DNA from: Synaphobranchus kaupii
Lineage: Eukaryota > Chordata > Actinopteri > Anguilliformes > Synaphobranchidae
NCBI GenBank assembly: GCA_029718625.1
Contig: CM056376.1
Coordinates: 90,091,675 to 90,155,674 of the forward strand
DNA: 64,000 bases
Reading direction: 5' to 3'
Of this stretch, positions 24,501 to 34,992 are shown in pieces. Under the pieces are notes generated by a model, which was given only the letters and a program-made list of their open reading frames with translations, ran no database searches and was not told the DNA's origin. Every line of letters starts with the position of its first letter. Positions within the stretch are counted from its first letter, which is position 1. A program made the translations under genes and the position numbers.

Positions 24501-27500
24501 CACAGCTACACGTCTGGTCTACACCTTTATTTTAACCAGTCTGTCCCCAGTTTTCTTTACTCCGCGGCCATGAGAGCAGCAGTAGCCCTGAGAGGAAACC
24601 CGTCCGCAGGGCGAGAATCAAGGTGAACTGCGTGGCTTGGACGTGTCAGTTATTGCGCTCGCCGGGCGCGAGGACAACATAATCGCCGTCACGTCTTCGA
24701 CCCCTACGAGACCGTTCCCTTTGTTCCCGGGTGACCGGGGCCGAGAGCACCTTTCATTCCCTCATCCTCCGTCTCTCCCTCCCCTTCAGGGAAATGATGA
24801 AAATTGATTTAAAGGACGCCACCTTTTGTGTGCGCCTTTGTTTGCGGTTAAGCGGGCGCCTGCCGTCTGACCGCGGAGCGGACTGGTGATTGTATTCGGT
24901 GGGCGCGCGCACGCGGTAGCCCTTTGTTTGCCGGGGAGCGAGAGAGGGCGCCCCGCGGCCCCGACGCTATCAGCCCCGCCATTGATTGCGACGCTTGTTG
25001 ACATGTGTACTTTGTTGTGTACGGCCATCGCGATCACGCTCACTTTGTTAGTCAAGGTGCAAGTCAATAATCCAAGGATATTACTTAATGCGCCGCATCG
25101 ATTTCTTGCTCCCCAAAGTACGGAAAAAAAGGAAAAGAAAGGGCCGGGAAATGATGGATTATGGGCATTAGACTGATTTAAAACGCGTTGACCCTTTTCC
25201 CTGTGATGACTCGGTTTAATTATTGTTTCTGGATTCAAAATATGAGCTTACGGACCCTTGCATTTCCTAAATTATTGTTTTTATTGATCCTCACCAAAAA
25301 CTGTGGTGAGACGAAGCGGCCCTGGGCCAGGTGGATGAAAACGTTCCTGTGGAGCTCTCCAGAGCGCAAAAAAGGATTTAAACGGCCCCTGTGAAATGGA
25401 GAGAGGTTGGCATGGTAACCGCCCCCGGTCGGGGTGGGGCCAGGTGTCGAGCGATTGCTTGGAGGTGACCTTCGCAGGTTTGCGTCCGTCACTCCGTCAG
25501 CGTCTTACGCCGGGGTCGCCCTGTCCTGTCTTTTTGAATTGTTTTCTCACTGGAAGCAAACCCGTTCTCATTCCCATTCTGCTTTTGAATCTGGTTCTTA
25601 TCGAATCCTGGTTCTGATTCTTGTCACGTTGTTTGAGTGTGAAAAGAAACCAAAATGTGTTGAAAGCAAAAACCACCTTTATTTTCGGCAGATATAAGCT
25701 GCCAAATAAAGAAAAATGGAACGAGCAAATCCTAACCGGACATTTTTAGAAATCCCGCCTCGACGGATATTTTCGGTCCCAAAAAGATGAATGTCTGGGA
25801 AAAAAATGTCTGGTCAGACATTAGCTGATTCTGGGGCATTATGACTGCGACTGGGGACATCGAAGGCAGTGCATTCTTTAAGCCTTATACCATACCATGC
25901 TGCAGTAAATGCTTCACCATGTTAGACGTACTTCCTCCCTGCATGAAATAATTTTTGCGATGTGATTACATTTTGATGTATCACTACTTTCTTTGGTGAA
26001 ACTGAGGTACACGTTTGAGCATTTGCTCCGGTCCAACATACTGTAAACGCTCTACAGGCGCATTGATTGATACAAATGCCAGTGATGTAGATGTAGCGCA
26101 GCAGGTCCTGGCAGTTGGCTAAAATTCTGTGTGTTCCACTCGTTATGAACGGCCCTAAAAACACATTTTCAGGATTCGATAACCGGATTTGATTAGTTTC
26201 TTAATGAATTTCCGGTTTTTGGAAATTTGGCGGAAGTTTCAATTCAGGTAGTAGATTCAACATCGTTCCACATCGAACGCAAATGAGCTCCCAAGTGTAG
26301 ACAGTATTTTTGTGAGAGAACTGAGCGTTTGGAATATAGTTAAACGTTGGTGAAGGCTGCCCTGACATAGCGATTTTTGACCGGGGGGTGTGTGGCTGGC
26401 CGCCGACTTTCATGGATGCAACGTGGTTATTTTCCCTTTGTTTGGCGCCCTAAGCGACTGCCCTTGCCGCTTATGCCTAGAACCGGCCCTGGAGATGCCC
26501 ATGCATTGAAAGCACAGTGCATGTAAGGATAGCGGGGGCAGTGTCGCTCAGAGACAGTATGGTGTGTCACAGATGGGAAGGCTGTCCGTGAGAGGAATGA
26601 AAATTTTCAGTCACCGACTCACTCACCACCGCCATTTTTCGAAGGCCCCGTCTTCCCTCGAGGGCGCCTCAGTCCGTCCCTTCTGTCGAGAAAGGCTACT
26701 TCCACTTGCGTTTCTGGGCCGAAGCCCGCTGAAGTGATGCACGCGTCGAGGTTTTTTTTTTTTTTTTTTGTTGGAAAAAAAAACGTCAACTCGGGAGGGG
26801 AGAGCATCGGTAACACTGCCTTCAAAGCAAAGTGACACCAGCTGTCATTACACTGTCAGATGAGTGTGCCGCTTGTCGTCGGGCAGATTTACAGAAGCAA
26901 CGCCGCCGGGTGAAGGCTTTCTTTACTAAGGCTTCGCCGGATTGGCTTGTCACCTGCCTCTCTCCTGGTAGACACTGGGCATGGCAGTTGGCTGGGGGGG
27001 ACGGGTTGATGGCAGAGACATGTAAATATTTTGGGGGTGTTTTCAGATCTCTTTCCCATTGCATGCCTTCCATTTGGCCTTGCATTTTTAATTCATACAC
27101 GTCTTAAGTCGGTAAGTGGCCATCTGTTTCGCTAAAAGGATTGATTCAAACAGGTGATGGATGAGAATGCAAATCTTTTGTAAAGGACACTGTCTGATTG
27201 TTTTGCTTATAAAAGGAGCGCATTATTACCATATATTCTAGATTCTGGTGTGAGTTTCTCCTTTGAAGCCAGGAATAGAATCTAATTCAGCCCGTTAATA
27301 TTTAATACATAACAAAATAGTCTGAAAATGACTCTCTCTCCCCTCTCCCTCCCTCTCTCTCTCTCACGATCTGTGCCATAGTAACTCACCTCACATTGGC
27401 CTGAATTAGCCTACTTTTGCTAATGAATATTTCATTACGCTAAAAAAAAACAAAAAAAACGAAGAGTTGATTCTCTCTCAGGGAGAGGCCTCTGTTGGAC

Positions 27501-27866
27501 AGTTTCTGAAGAATATGCTCTGTTGTTCTTCGAAAGTAAAACCCTGGTCTCTCCGGTAGCATGCAGCAGGTTGGCATGTCCTGAAAAAATATATGTTTCA
27601 AGTGCTTGATTGCTTTTCACGGCTGCTCTCAAATTGCGGCCACACACACAGACACACACACATACAAACTGAGAAAAAAAGTGTAGTGACACTGTTAAAA
27701 TATGTATTGTGGCTTTTCCACAAGAATTGTTTTTTTTATTGTCTGAGGAAAGCGTTTTGCTTCTCTGATCATGATGCATTCCAGCACCACACATTTCTGA
27801 ACTCTTAAATAACGTACTGCAACCTAAAGGTACTTATACAGAGGAAGCATTTTTTTGTTTCAAGCT
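21563..27866. other. Intron, no gene recognised
   Basis: Small features only: a two-copy 37-bp duplication at 21768-21841, a G run near 22590-22608, (GT)n at 24095-24150, a CpG-dense segment at about 24560-24990, a probable fish interspersed-repeat fragment at 26445-26495, and CT repeats at 27333-27365. Confidence 0.5.
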
Positions 27867-27894
27867 GGCAGTACTCTTACACAGAACCATAGTA

Positions 27895-28601
27895 CAAACC
27901 CCAATTCCAGAAAAGTTTGGACAGTATGTAAAATGCACATAAAAGCAGAAAGCAGTGATTTGTAAATTCTCTTTTACATATATTTAATTGAAAACAGTAC
28001 AAAGAAAAGATATTTAATGTTTTACCTTATCAACTTAATTGATTTTTGTAAATAAACACTAATTCCGGATTTGATGCTTGCAGCGCGTCCCAAAAAAGTT
28101 GGGACGGGCAAAAAAAAAGACTGGGAAGTTCAAAAAACACCTGTTTGGAACATTCCGCAGGTAAACAGGTGATGCTATCATGACTGGGTATAAAAGGATA
28201 TCAAAAGACTCTTGATGTCTTATTTTCTGGTAATCTTACAAGTGATACTATAACCTCTCTGCATTTTAATGGATCTCTATGAGAATCGGAGGGGGGGTGG
28301 GACTAGTTTAAGCTAGAAATTACACGGGAACGGTATGGAACCCATGGTTGGCTAAATGGCTGTAGGTCATCAAGGATCTGAGGTATTAAAGGAGCCTCAA
28401 ACCATCACTCTGCTGCCAGATATGCAGTAGATATGGATGGATCACTTTAAGGGTTGTTTCTCCTGACTCATTTTTCTATTAAAAAACAGGAAATTTCCTC
28501 TATGGAAATTAAATATATGTAAAGGAGAATTTACAAATCACTGCTTTCTGCTTTTATGTGCATTTTACATACTGTCCCAACTTTTTTGAAATTGGGGTTT
28601 G
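27895..28601. mobile_element. Non-autonomous TA-flanked DNA transposon, 707 bp
   Basis: The inverted repeats of about 100 bp start caaaccccaatt and continue with gacagtatgtaaaatgcaca and ctgctttctgctttt on each side. They are flanked by TA at 27893-27894 and 28602-28603, consistent with the Tc1/mariner group. The interior holds copy 2 of the dispersed repeat module. No transposase. Confidence 0.8.
28199..28475 (+). repeat. Dispersed repeat module, copy 2
   Basis: It runs from catcaaaagactcttgat-like sequence through atggttggctaaatggctg to atggatggatcactttaagg, highly similar to 12141-12535. Confidence 0.8.
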
Positions 28602-28653
28602 TACATTATGTCACATTATGATGTGTGACTGCTGCCTGACTCTGGCAGTACCC

Positions 28654-28920
28654 ATTACATTACATTATAGGCATTTAGCAGACGCTCTTATCCAGAGCGA
28701 CTTACACAACTTTTTAGCATTTTTTTATTTTATTTTATTTATTTTTTATTTTTTTTACATATTATCCATTTATACAGCTGGATATATACTGAAGCGATTC
28801 AGGTTAAGTACCTTGCTCAAGGGTACAACGGCAGTGTCCTACCTGGGAATCGAACCTGCAACCTTTCGGTTACAAGGCCAGTTCCTTAACCATTATACTA
28901 CACTGCCGCCCTACACTGCC
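28654..28920 (-). mobile_element. V-SINE-type SINE (minus orientation)
   Basis: On the minus strand a tRNA-derived head (tagtataatggttaaggaac as A box region, ggttcgattcccagg as B box) is followed by ccttgagcaaggtacttaac and ccagctgtataaatgg. The conserved tail is gtaagtcgctctggataaga then gcgtctgctaaatgcc. It is flanked by taccc on both sides (28649-28653 and 28921-28925), the likely target-site duplication. Confidence 0.85.
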
Positions 28921-28985
28921 TACCCTTACACAGAACCATAGCACATTGTGTCACCCTATGATGGTATCTGCCCAAAGCCTGTGCC

Positions 28986-29936
28986 TGGCCTTTACTACTA
29001 TAGGTTTCTCCGTGCCCATACATGGACTTCCTATCATCTGTCATTTCCTATTTCTATCAAATACAAGTCGCATTGATCGGCGACAACAGCATGCTTATTT
29101 CTCCCTGAAGTTTATCTCTTCATTTTTGTAAGCAGTGACACTGATGGAAGCAGTGTAGATATACGGCTTATCAACTCCATTCACAGCCCGGCGGTAAGCG
29201 GGACAGCGCTACTAATGCGAGCAGGATAAACTGACACAGGTCAGCAAGGTGGGCGGTGGCGTAGACGCCGAGCACAGTGCCCGTTGCATTCATGGAGTGG
29301 AAGAGTGGAACTGCGGTCTAAGGTTTACACGTCCGCTCAGTTCCTCGATGAAGCGGTCTCGTTTCCCCCCCGAGGGCTTCTTTTTTTCTTTCTTTTTGTT
29401 TTATAACTGAGCCACGGCTCCCCTCCAAGTCCAGAACACATCAAAGAAAAATCAAGCATCAGAGCTGGAATAGTACAGGGCTGCTCTCACCAAGGTATGT
29501 TTAAGATGAGTGTCGTCACAGCCTGGAGTGCCTGTCTAAAGGCACCATGGTCACAGTGCAGTGGTTAACGAAAAGAAATGTATGTGCGCGTTTGCTCCTG
29601 TCATCCTAAAGAGCGTATAAGAACGAGACGTGCAATCCCGCGGTATCATATGTCTGTGCATAAAAGCTCTCCAGCTATAGGGGGAACATGGCATGTGTCT
29701 CAATCTCCACTTAAAGGCCTCCTAAGAGCGGAGGTAGAGCAGAGCGGCCAGCACTCCGGTGAAACGCTGCACGTCAGGCCTAGCATATCAGCGACGTGTC
29801 AGGAAACGGGCCACAGCCAGCTCTCCGACAGGGACATGGCTTTGCGGCACAGCTCAGTCACTCTTCGTGTGGGTCTGTATAAACAAGTTTGAGTTTTTAC
29901 TGCTTGAGAATGCTAGTGCGTTCTCAAGGATAAACC
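28986..29936. other. Intron, nothing recognised
   Basis: No exon, RNA gene or mobile element end was seen. Confidence 0.5.
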
Positions 29937-29945
29937 ACGTAACGC

Positions 29946-30593
29946 TGCCAGATATGCAGCAGATATGGATGGATCACTTTAATGGTTGTTCCTCTTGACA
30001 AATTTTCCTATTGAACTCTATGGAAAAATAAGTCAGGAGAAGAAACCCTTCAAGTTATCCATCAATATCTACTGTATTTCTGGCAGCAGAGTGATGGTTT
30101 AAGGCTTGTTTGATACGTCAGACCCTTGATGACTTAGAGCCATTTAACCAACCATGTGTTCCATACTGTTCCAGTGTAATTTACAGCTAAATCTAGTCCC
30201 ACCCCCCAATTCCCATAGAGATCCATTCAAACGCAGAGACGTTATATTATCGCTTGTAAGAGTACCAGAAAATAAGATATCAAGAGTCTTTTGATGATGC
30301 TGGGTCACAGACATCAGGAAGTCATGGCATGCAAAGGATATGCGACCAAATATTAAAAATGATTACTTTATTCTATATATAAATGCAGGGGTGCCAATAA
30401 TTGTGGCACACGTGGTTTTGTTAAAAATAATTATTTCTTGATGAGGGATTTTTTTTTCTTCCTCATAATAAATTTACTTCAATTAAAGTTAGATTTTTCT
30501 CATTTTTTCAGTGTGAGATTAAACTAATTCACATTTTTTATAACCCTTTTTACTCATCTTTACCAGGGGTGCCAACAATAGTGGAGGGCACTG
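29946..30593. mobile_element. Non-autonomous Tc1-like element carrying module copy 3
   Basis: The right edge is a Tc1-type inverted repeat (ggggtgccaacaatagtgga then gggcactg) followed by TA at 30594-30595. The left part is copy 3 of the dispersed module, mostly inverted, with a fold-back: 29946-30000 is the reverse complement of 30034-30092 around a 33-base loop. The left end is unclear. Confidence 0.6.
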
Positions 30594-30595
30594 TA

Positions 30596-32502
30596 TCTTC
30601 TGAATCAGCTGCTAATCCTTCTCTGAGTAAGCAGTTGTTTATCAGCATTACTGAACATAGATAGCCTATGTAGCTAGCTAATTAAAAACATTTGAAAACA
30701 CATTTCACAACAGGATTTGGAAAGCTTACCTCAAGGATTATTTTCATTTCGGCTCTCTTGTTAGGTCAGTGTAGCAAAACACAGCAAGCCTGTGTTTGAC
30801 GTGAAAAACCGCTCTATTTATTTACGAATTATTTACACGAGCAGGGATGGGCGCATTCGTTTTCTTTTACAGAGGGCAGCATGGCCATATAGATTAAGGC
30901 AAGGCACAATTTACTGTGCAGGTACTTATTTGTCAAAGGGCATTACGACCAAAATGCAGTTTCCCCTGTAATTTGAGCCTTGTTCTGTGGACACTGGGCT
31001 CTAACTGGACATGGCTGTAAAAATGTCCTTGAGATTGGACCTCTGCAATTGGCCACCTAATCATCACCATCTCCATCTGATTGGCTACACAAGCCCTTGA
31101 ATTCCCCGCCCACTTTTATTCCCCAGGTCGTGATTGCAATTAGCTCTCAGTTGGCCTACCTGTTAACTGTAGGTGAATAAAATAAATTGTATACATATAA
31201 TGGTGGTCATGGAGAAATGCATTCTGGGGCTGAGTCATGGCGGCCATGTTGTCAGGCTCCGGAGAATAGCGCGCGTCTCCACCTGGGTCCTTCTGCAACG
31301 CAGCCCAGCCCGCCTTCTCAGGGCTCGCTGCTGGGCCAGTAGGAAGCAGGACCGTGCTCTCCTCCCATGTAATCTCTTACTTGAAGCAGCAGTGTTTCAT
31401 GATGTGCTTTAATTGGATGTGTGGAACAGCCCCTCGGTGGCTGTTCTCTGCAGTGGCACCATCTGCTCCCTGTCTGCCGCTGCCCGCTAATGAAATGCTA
31501 ATTCAGCGTGCCGCGCTCCCGCGTCCCAATCTTATCGCGCATCAGCATCCCTCCCAGAGCCCTCAGGTGTTTACACGCGCCAATCCGCGCTTCCGGGGAT
31601 TAAAGGCACTCAGAGATTTACTCTCCCCTGCTTGTGATGATTATGGATCTGTTTCTCTCACCGCTGACCTCTGTTACACTGGCGTGTGTGTGCATGTTTC
31701 GCGCACGTGTGTGCATGTGTGTGTGTGCGTCTGTGTGTGTGTGTGTGCGTGCATGTGCGTGTGTATGTTTTCCATTTATTTAATTGCAACAAGTGTCTTT
31801 TTCCACAAGCAGCAGTAATGCTGTGTTGGCTATGAGATATACGTAGGCCTAGTTTATGTTGTAATCGACCAGCTAGCTCATTTGAAGGCTGTATGCTCAG
31901 GTGAGGTTGGATATTCTTTTCTCACTGTCGGTACAAATGTACAATTGAAAATGGTACTTAGCCCAAATTTACACACTTTTTCTTTTTTATTTCCTCCATA
32001 AATCCTCCACAGTTCTGTTTCAGACCTCCACAAAGTCCATCTTGAGGGTACGTCATAGCTTTTAACAGGCATTGTTAAATTCACATTGTTAAAGTCTTTT
32101 TGTGCTGTGCATTGATGCAAGCATACAGTGCCGGTTTGTGAGCGTGCAGCACTAGTCCCTATTTTGTTCACAGTGGACGTCGCACGACACTGGCCGTGAC
32201 CCGAAAGAGTCGCAGGAAATGACCTCGACATTTAACATCTTTCACGCTGCAGCTTCAGTTACTGAGTAAGGCCGGATTCCGTCGACTGCGCGGATCTTTG
32301 GCGTTAAGGTTGGGGCGTCGGGCAAAAAAAACCCAGCACACACAGACCCGGGCTCGCTTTCACCCTTCCGAGGGCCGAGCAGAGAGATTGGAATGCGTTT
32401 AAGTAGTACTTAAGGCGTCCTCGCGCAGCATAAATGGGAGGTCCATTCTGCATGGAAGCTTGAGGTGTTTCAGGGGCGTCCGGCGGAGTGAAGCGCGGGT
32501 CT

Positions 32503-32550
<48 letters not shown>

Positions 32551-33298
32551 GAGGGAGCCGAGGCATGGCGAGCCTCATTGATATTCCTCGGGTGGGATTG
32601 CTCTTCTTCGCCAGGCCTATTGAATCCTTGGCATTTGTACTGCAGCACTGATGTGATAACAGAATAAAAGGGCTTTGAGGCTGATTGAAGTCAAGTAGCA
32701 GCAGTGCGCAGGAGGGGGGGGGCCTCCAGCACAAAGTGTTTGGCCGCACTACCTTCCGCCGACCCCCAGGGGGCGCCACGTCATCGACCCGTCATCATTG
32801 CCTGACCCTCACCTTACTCCTCCCCCGCTCCTAACCCCGCCCCCTCCCACCCGACTTCCACCCACGTCGTCTCCCTCAACCCCGTCAGCCCGGAATTAGA
32901 ATAATCCATATGAGATAGAGCATGAAATTAACAAGGGCTTTTAATGTAAAGCTTTTACCGAGGCCGTTAAGTGTGAGAATTTCCCACCCGTCCTAAAGTG
33001 CGTAAGAAAGGGGCCGACAGCTGCAGATGTGGGATAACTGGGCCCGGCAGGAAGAGCGCGACGCCCCCTTCCCACAATGCTTCGCTCTCCTTCCGTTGCG
33101 TGATAAGGGCTCGCCTTATGAACAAAAGCAGGACTAAATAGCCTCAACTTTAATTATAAATAGACTTTCAGCATTCGGTCGGCTTCTCCAAATGGCCGCG
33201 CGGGTGGGTTTGTTCAGAATGCGAGAAAAAACATCAGGTGATGTTTTTCTCCGGTTTCCCTCTATTTCATTTGTACCTGCTCAGGGACTACAGATGAA
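30596..33298. other. Intron, no gene recognised
   Basis: It contains (GT)n at 31684-31768 and (GA)n at 32503-32548. No exon or mobile element was recognised up to the DIRS border. Confidence 0.5.
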
Positions 33299-33322
33299 AA
33301 CGTACGGGTTACGGATGTAACC

Positions 33323-33478
33323 CTGGTTCTATGAATACGGTCAACACGCCACGGTATGGGTCATCCACGCCGAGAGGAGGAGCTGCTAGGAGACTGTTTA
33401 TCAAATTAACCACCACTATGGGCGGAACCACGTCACGCCATAAATATGGCGCTTGTACGCCGCCCGACCTCTTTTGCC
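33323..33478 (+). repeat. DIRS inverted terminal repeat, left copy (element 3' end)
   Basis: It runs from ctggttctatgaatacgg to ctcttttgcc and is the near-perfect reverse complement of 38766-38924. The main differences are in the outer 30 bases (gaatac here, ttcatacc in the right copy) and one base in a T run. A further terminal extension (33299-33322, gggttacggatgtaacc region) is present only on this side. Confidence 0.9.
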
Positions 33479-33533
33479 GACTTGAGGGCACTTGCCGTCC
33501 TGAGGGCGCAAGGTTCCCTGCCTGACCACGCAG

Positions 33534-33625
33534 CGTGGCGTGTTGACCGTATTCATAGAACCAGGGTTACATCCGTAACCCGTACGTTCTATTTCATACC
33601 GGTCAACACGCCACGGTATGGGTCA
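33534..33625. repeat. DIRS internal complementary region
   Basis: The left part (33534-33586) is the exact reverse complement of the left terminus 33301-33353. The right part (33586-33625) is the exact reverse complement of the right terminus 38882-38921. The two meet at a GTT-like junction (cgtacgttctat). In the DIRS replication model this region is the template on which both ends of the single-stranded copy are aligned and circularised. Confidence 0.9.
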
Positions 33626-33810
33626 CAGAGTACCAAATAACGTCAGGCGGGGAATGTAGTGGGGTAACCAGGACCGCAGGGTCATAGCATGAGTGCGGAT
33701 CCCGTCAAATAAAATACACCACTGGCTGCTGTTCTACCAGAAGAGCAAGCTCAAGTGGGAAAACGTGGAACATAACCATCGGGTGATAAAAACCCTGAAT
33801 CATCACTAAT

Positions 33811-34992
33811 TTATATCTGAGGTTGCTCCGCTGCCCCGAGGACAGAGGAGGCAACCGATGCTGATGACACTACGTCCAGGCTATAAAACCTGGCGAAAGT
33901 GAGAGATGAGGCCCAGCCCGCCGCTGCACAAATATCAGCGAGTGGGGCGCCACGTAGTAAGGCCCAGGAGGTAGCTACACCCCGAGTGGAGTGAGCTACC
34001 ACGCCTGAGGGAGGGGGCACGTTAGAGCTGCTGTAAGCCGTGGAAATCGTCTCTACGATCCAGTGGGCCAAGCGCTGTTTAGACAGGGCAAGCCCCTGCG
34101 TAGCCCCTCCATAACCCACAAACAGGTTATTCGTTCTCCTAACCGCACTTGTGCGGGAGATGTAAGACCGCAGGGCCCGGACAGGGCACAGTGAGTGCAG
34201 TCTGGCCTCTTCAAGGGTCTCATGGGGAGGAGGATGAAAAGCCTCCAACACGATTGGCCGAGACACGTAAGACCGCGAGAGGACCTTAGGCCGAAACGCG
34301 GGGTTGGGGCGCAGAGAGACCGGTGAGCTACTGTCCCCCAACTGCATACAGGCTGGGTGTATTGACAGTGCGTGCAGCTCGCTCACACGCCTCGCGGAGG
34401 CGATAGCGAGCAGGAAGGCAGTCTTAAAGGAGAGGAGCTTTAGGCTGAGCCCCTCTAGGGGCTCAAACGGTGGCTCAGTGAGGGCATTCAAAACCAGCTG
34501 CAGGTCCCATGAAGGGACTGCGTTAGATCTAGGCGGCCGAAGCCGCCTGGCTCCTCGGAGGAATTGGCTGGCGAGAGGGTGAGCTCCCACTGTCCGGCCC
34601 TCGATACGATCATGGCGGTCCGAAATGGCCGCCAGATAACCCCTGAGCGTGGATTCTGCCAGACCTTCTTCAAAGAGGGACTGGAGAAACGCCAAAATGA
34701 CTGATACCTCGCACCGGGTCGGGCTAGACCCGTTCGTTTGGCACCAGCGGCTGAACCTGCCCCACTTCCCGGCGTACAGCGCCCTCGTGGAGGGGGCCTT
34801 AGACGCCTGAAGTGTCTCCAGCACTGCTGACTCTAGGCCCTGCGGGCACCTCCGCCCACGGGCCAAACATGCAGGTTGAAAAGCTCCGGGTTCGGATGCC
34901 ACAGCAGGCCCTGGGCCTGCGACAGCATATCCGCCCTGGTTGGGAGGCGCCAGGGGGTGCCCTGTAGCGACTCCCTTAGGTCCGCCATCCAT
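33811..34992 (-). CDS. DIRS tyrosine recombinase
   Basis: The last frame of the DIRS element encodes about 393 aa if it starts at ATG 34992, which overlaps the 3' end of the RT frame by about 160 bases. It shows an N-terminal SAM-like, core-binding region (APSTRALYAGKWGRFSRWC) and a catalytic domain with the tyrosine recombinase tetrad. Arg is in SARRVSEL (about residue 202), His and Arg in AHSTRGVA (334 and 337), then GWAS, and the nucleophile Tyr in RFYSLD (370). It would integrate the circular DNA intermediate. The same frame has no stop back to beyond ATG 36684 and is the gag frame resumed after the gag TGA. The upstream part is read over the RT-RNase H coding region, so the true N terminus is uncertain. 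The frame is intact. Confidence 0.85.
   Translation of the reverse strand: MDGGPKGVATGHPLAPPNQGGYAVAGPGPAVASEPGAFQPACLARGRRCPQGLESAVLETLQASKAPSTRALYAGKWGRFSRWCQTNGSSPTRCEVSVILAFLQSLFEEGLAESTLRGYLAAISDRHDRIEGRTVGAHPLASQFLRGARRLRPPRSNAVPSWDLQLVLNALTEPPFEPLEGLSLKLLSFKTAFLLAIASARRVSELHALSIHPACMQLGDSSSPVSLRPNPAFRPKVLSRSYVSRPIVLEAFHPPPHETLEEARLHSLCPVRALRSYISRTSAVRRTNNLFVGYGGATQGLALSKQRLAHWIVETISTAYSSSNVPPPSGVVAHSTRGVATSWALLRGAPLADICAAAGWASSLTFARFYSLDVVSSASVASSVLGAAEQPQI

Larger units (their letters stand above)
27868..28985 (+). repeat. Two 68-bp tandem units, each split by a different insertion
   Basis: Unit 1 (from 27868) and unit 2 (from 28645) share cttacacagaaccatag and cattatgtcaccctatgatg-like sequence. 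Unit 1 is interrupted by the TA-flanked element at 27895-28601 and unit 2 by the SINE at 28654-28920. Each unit therefore shows the other's pre-insertion sequence. Confidence 0.8.
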
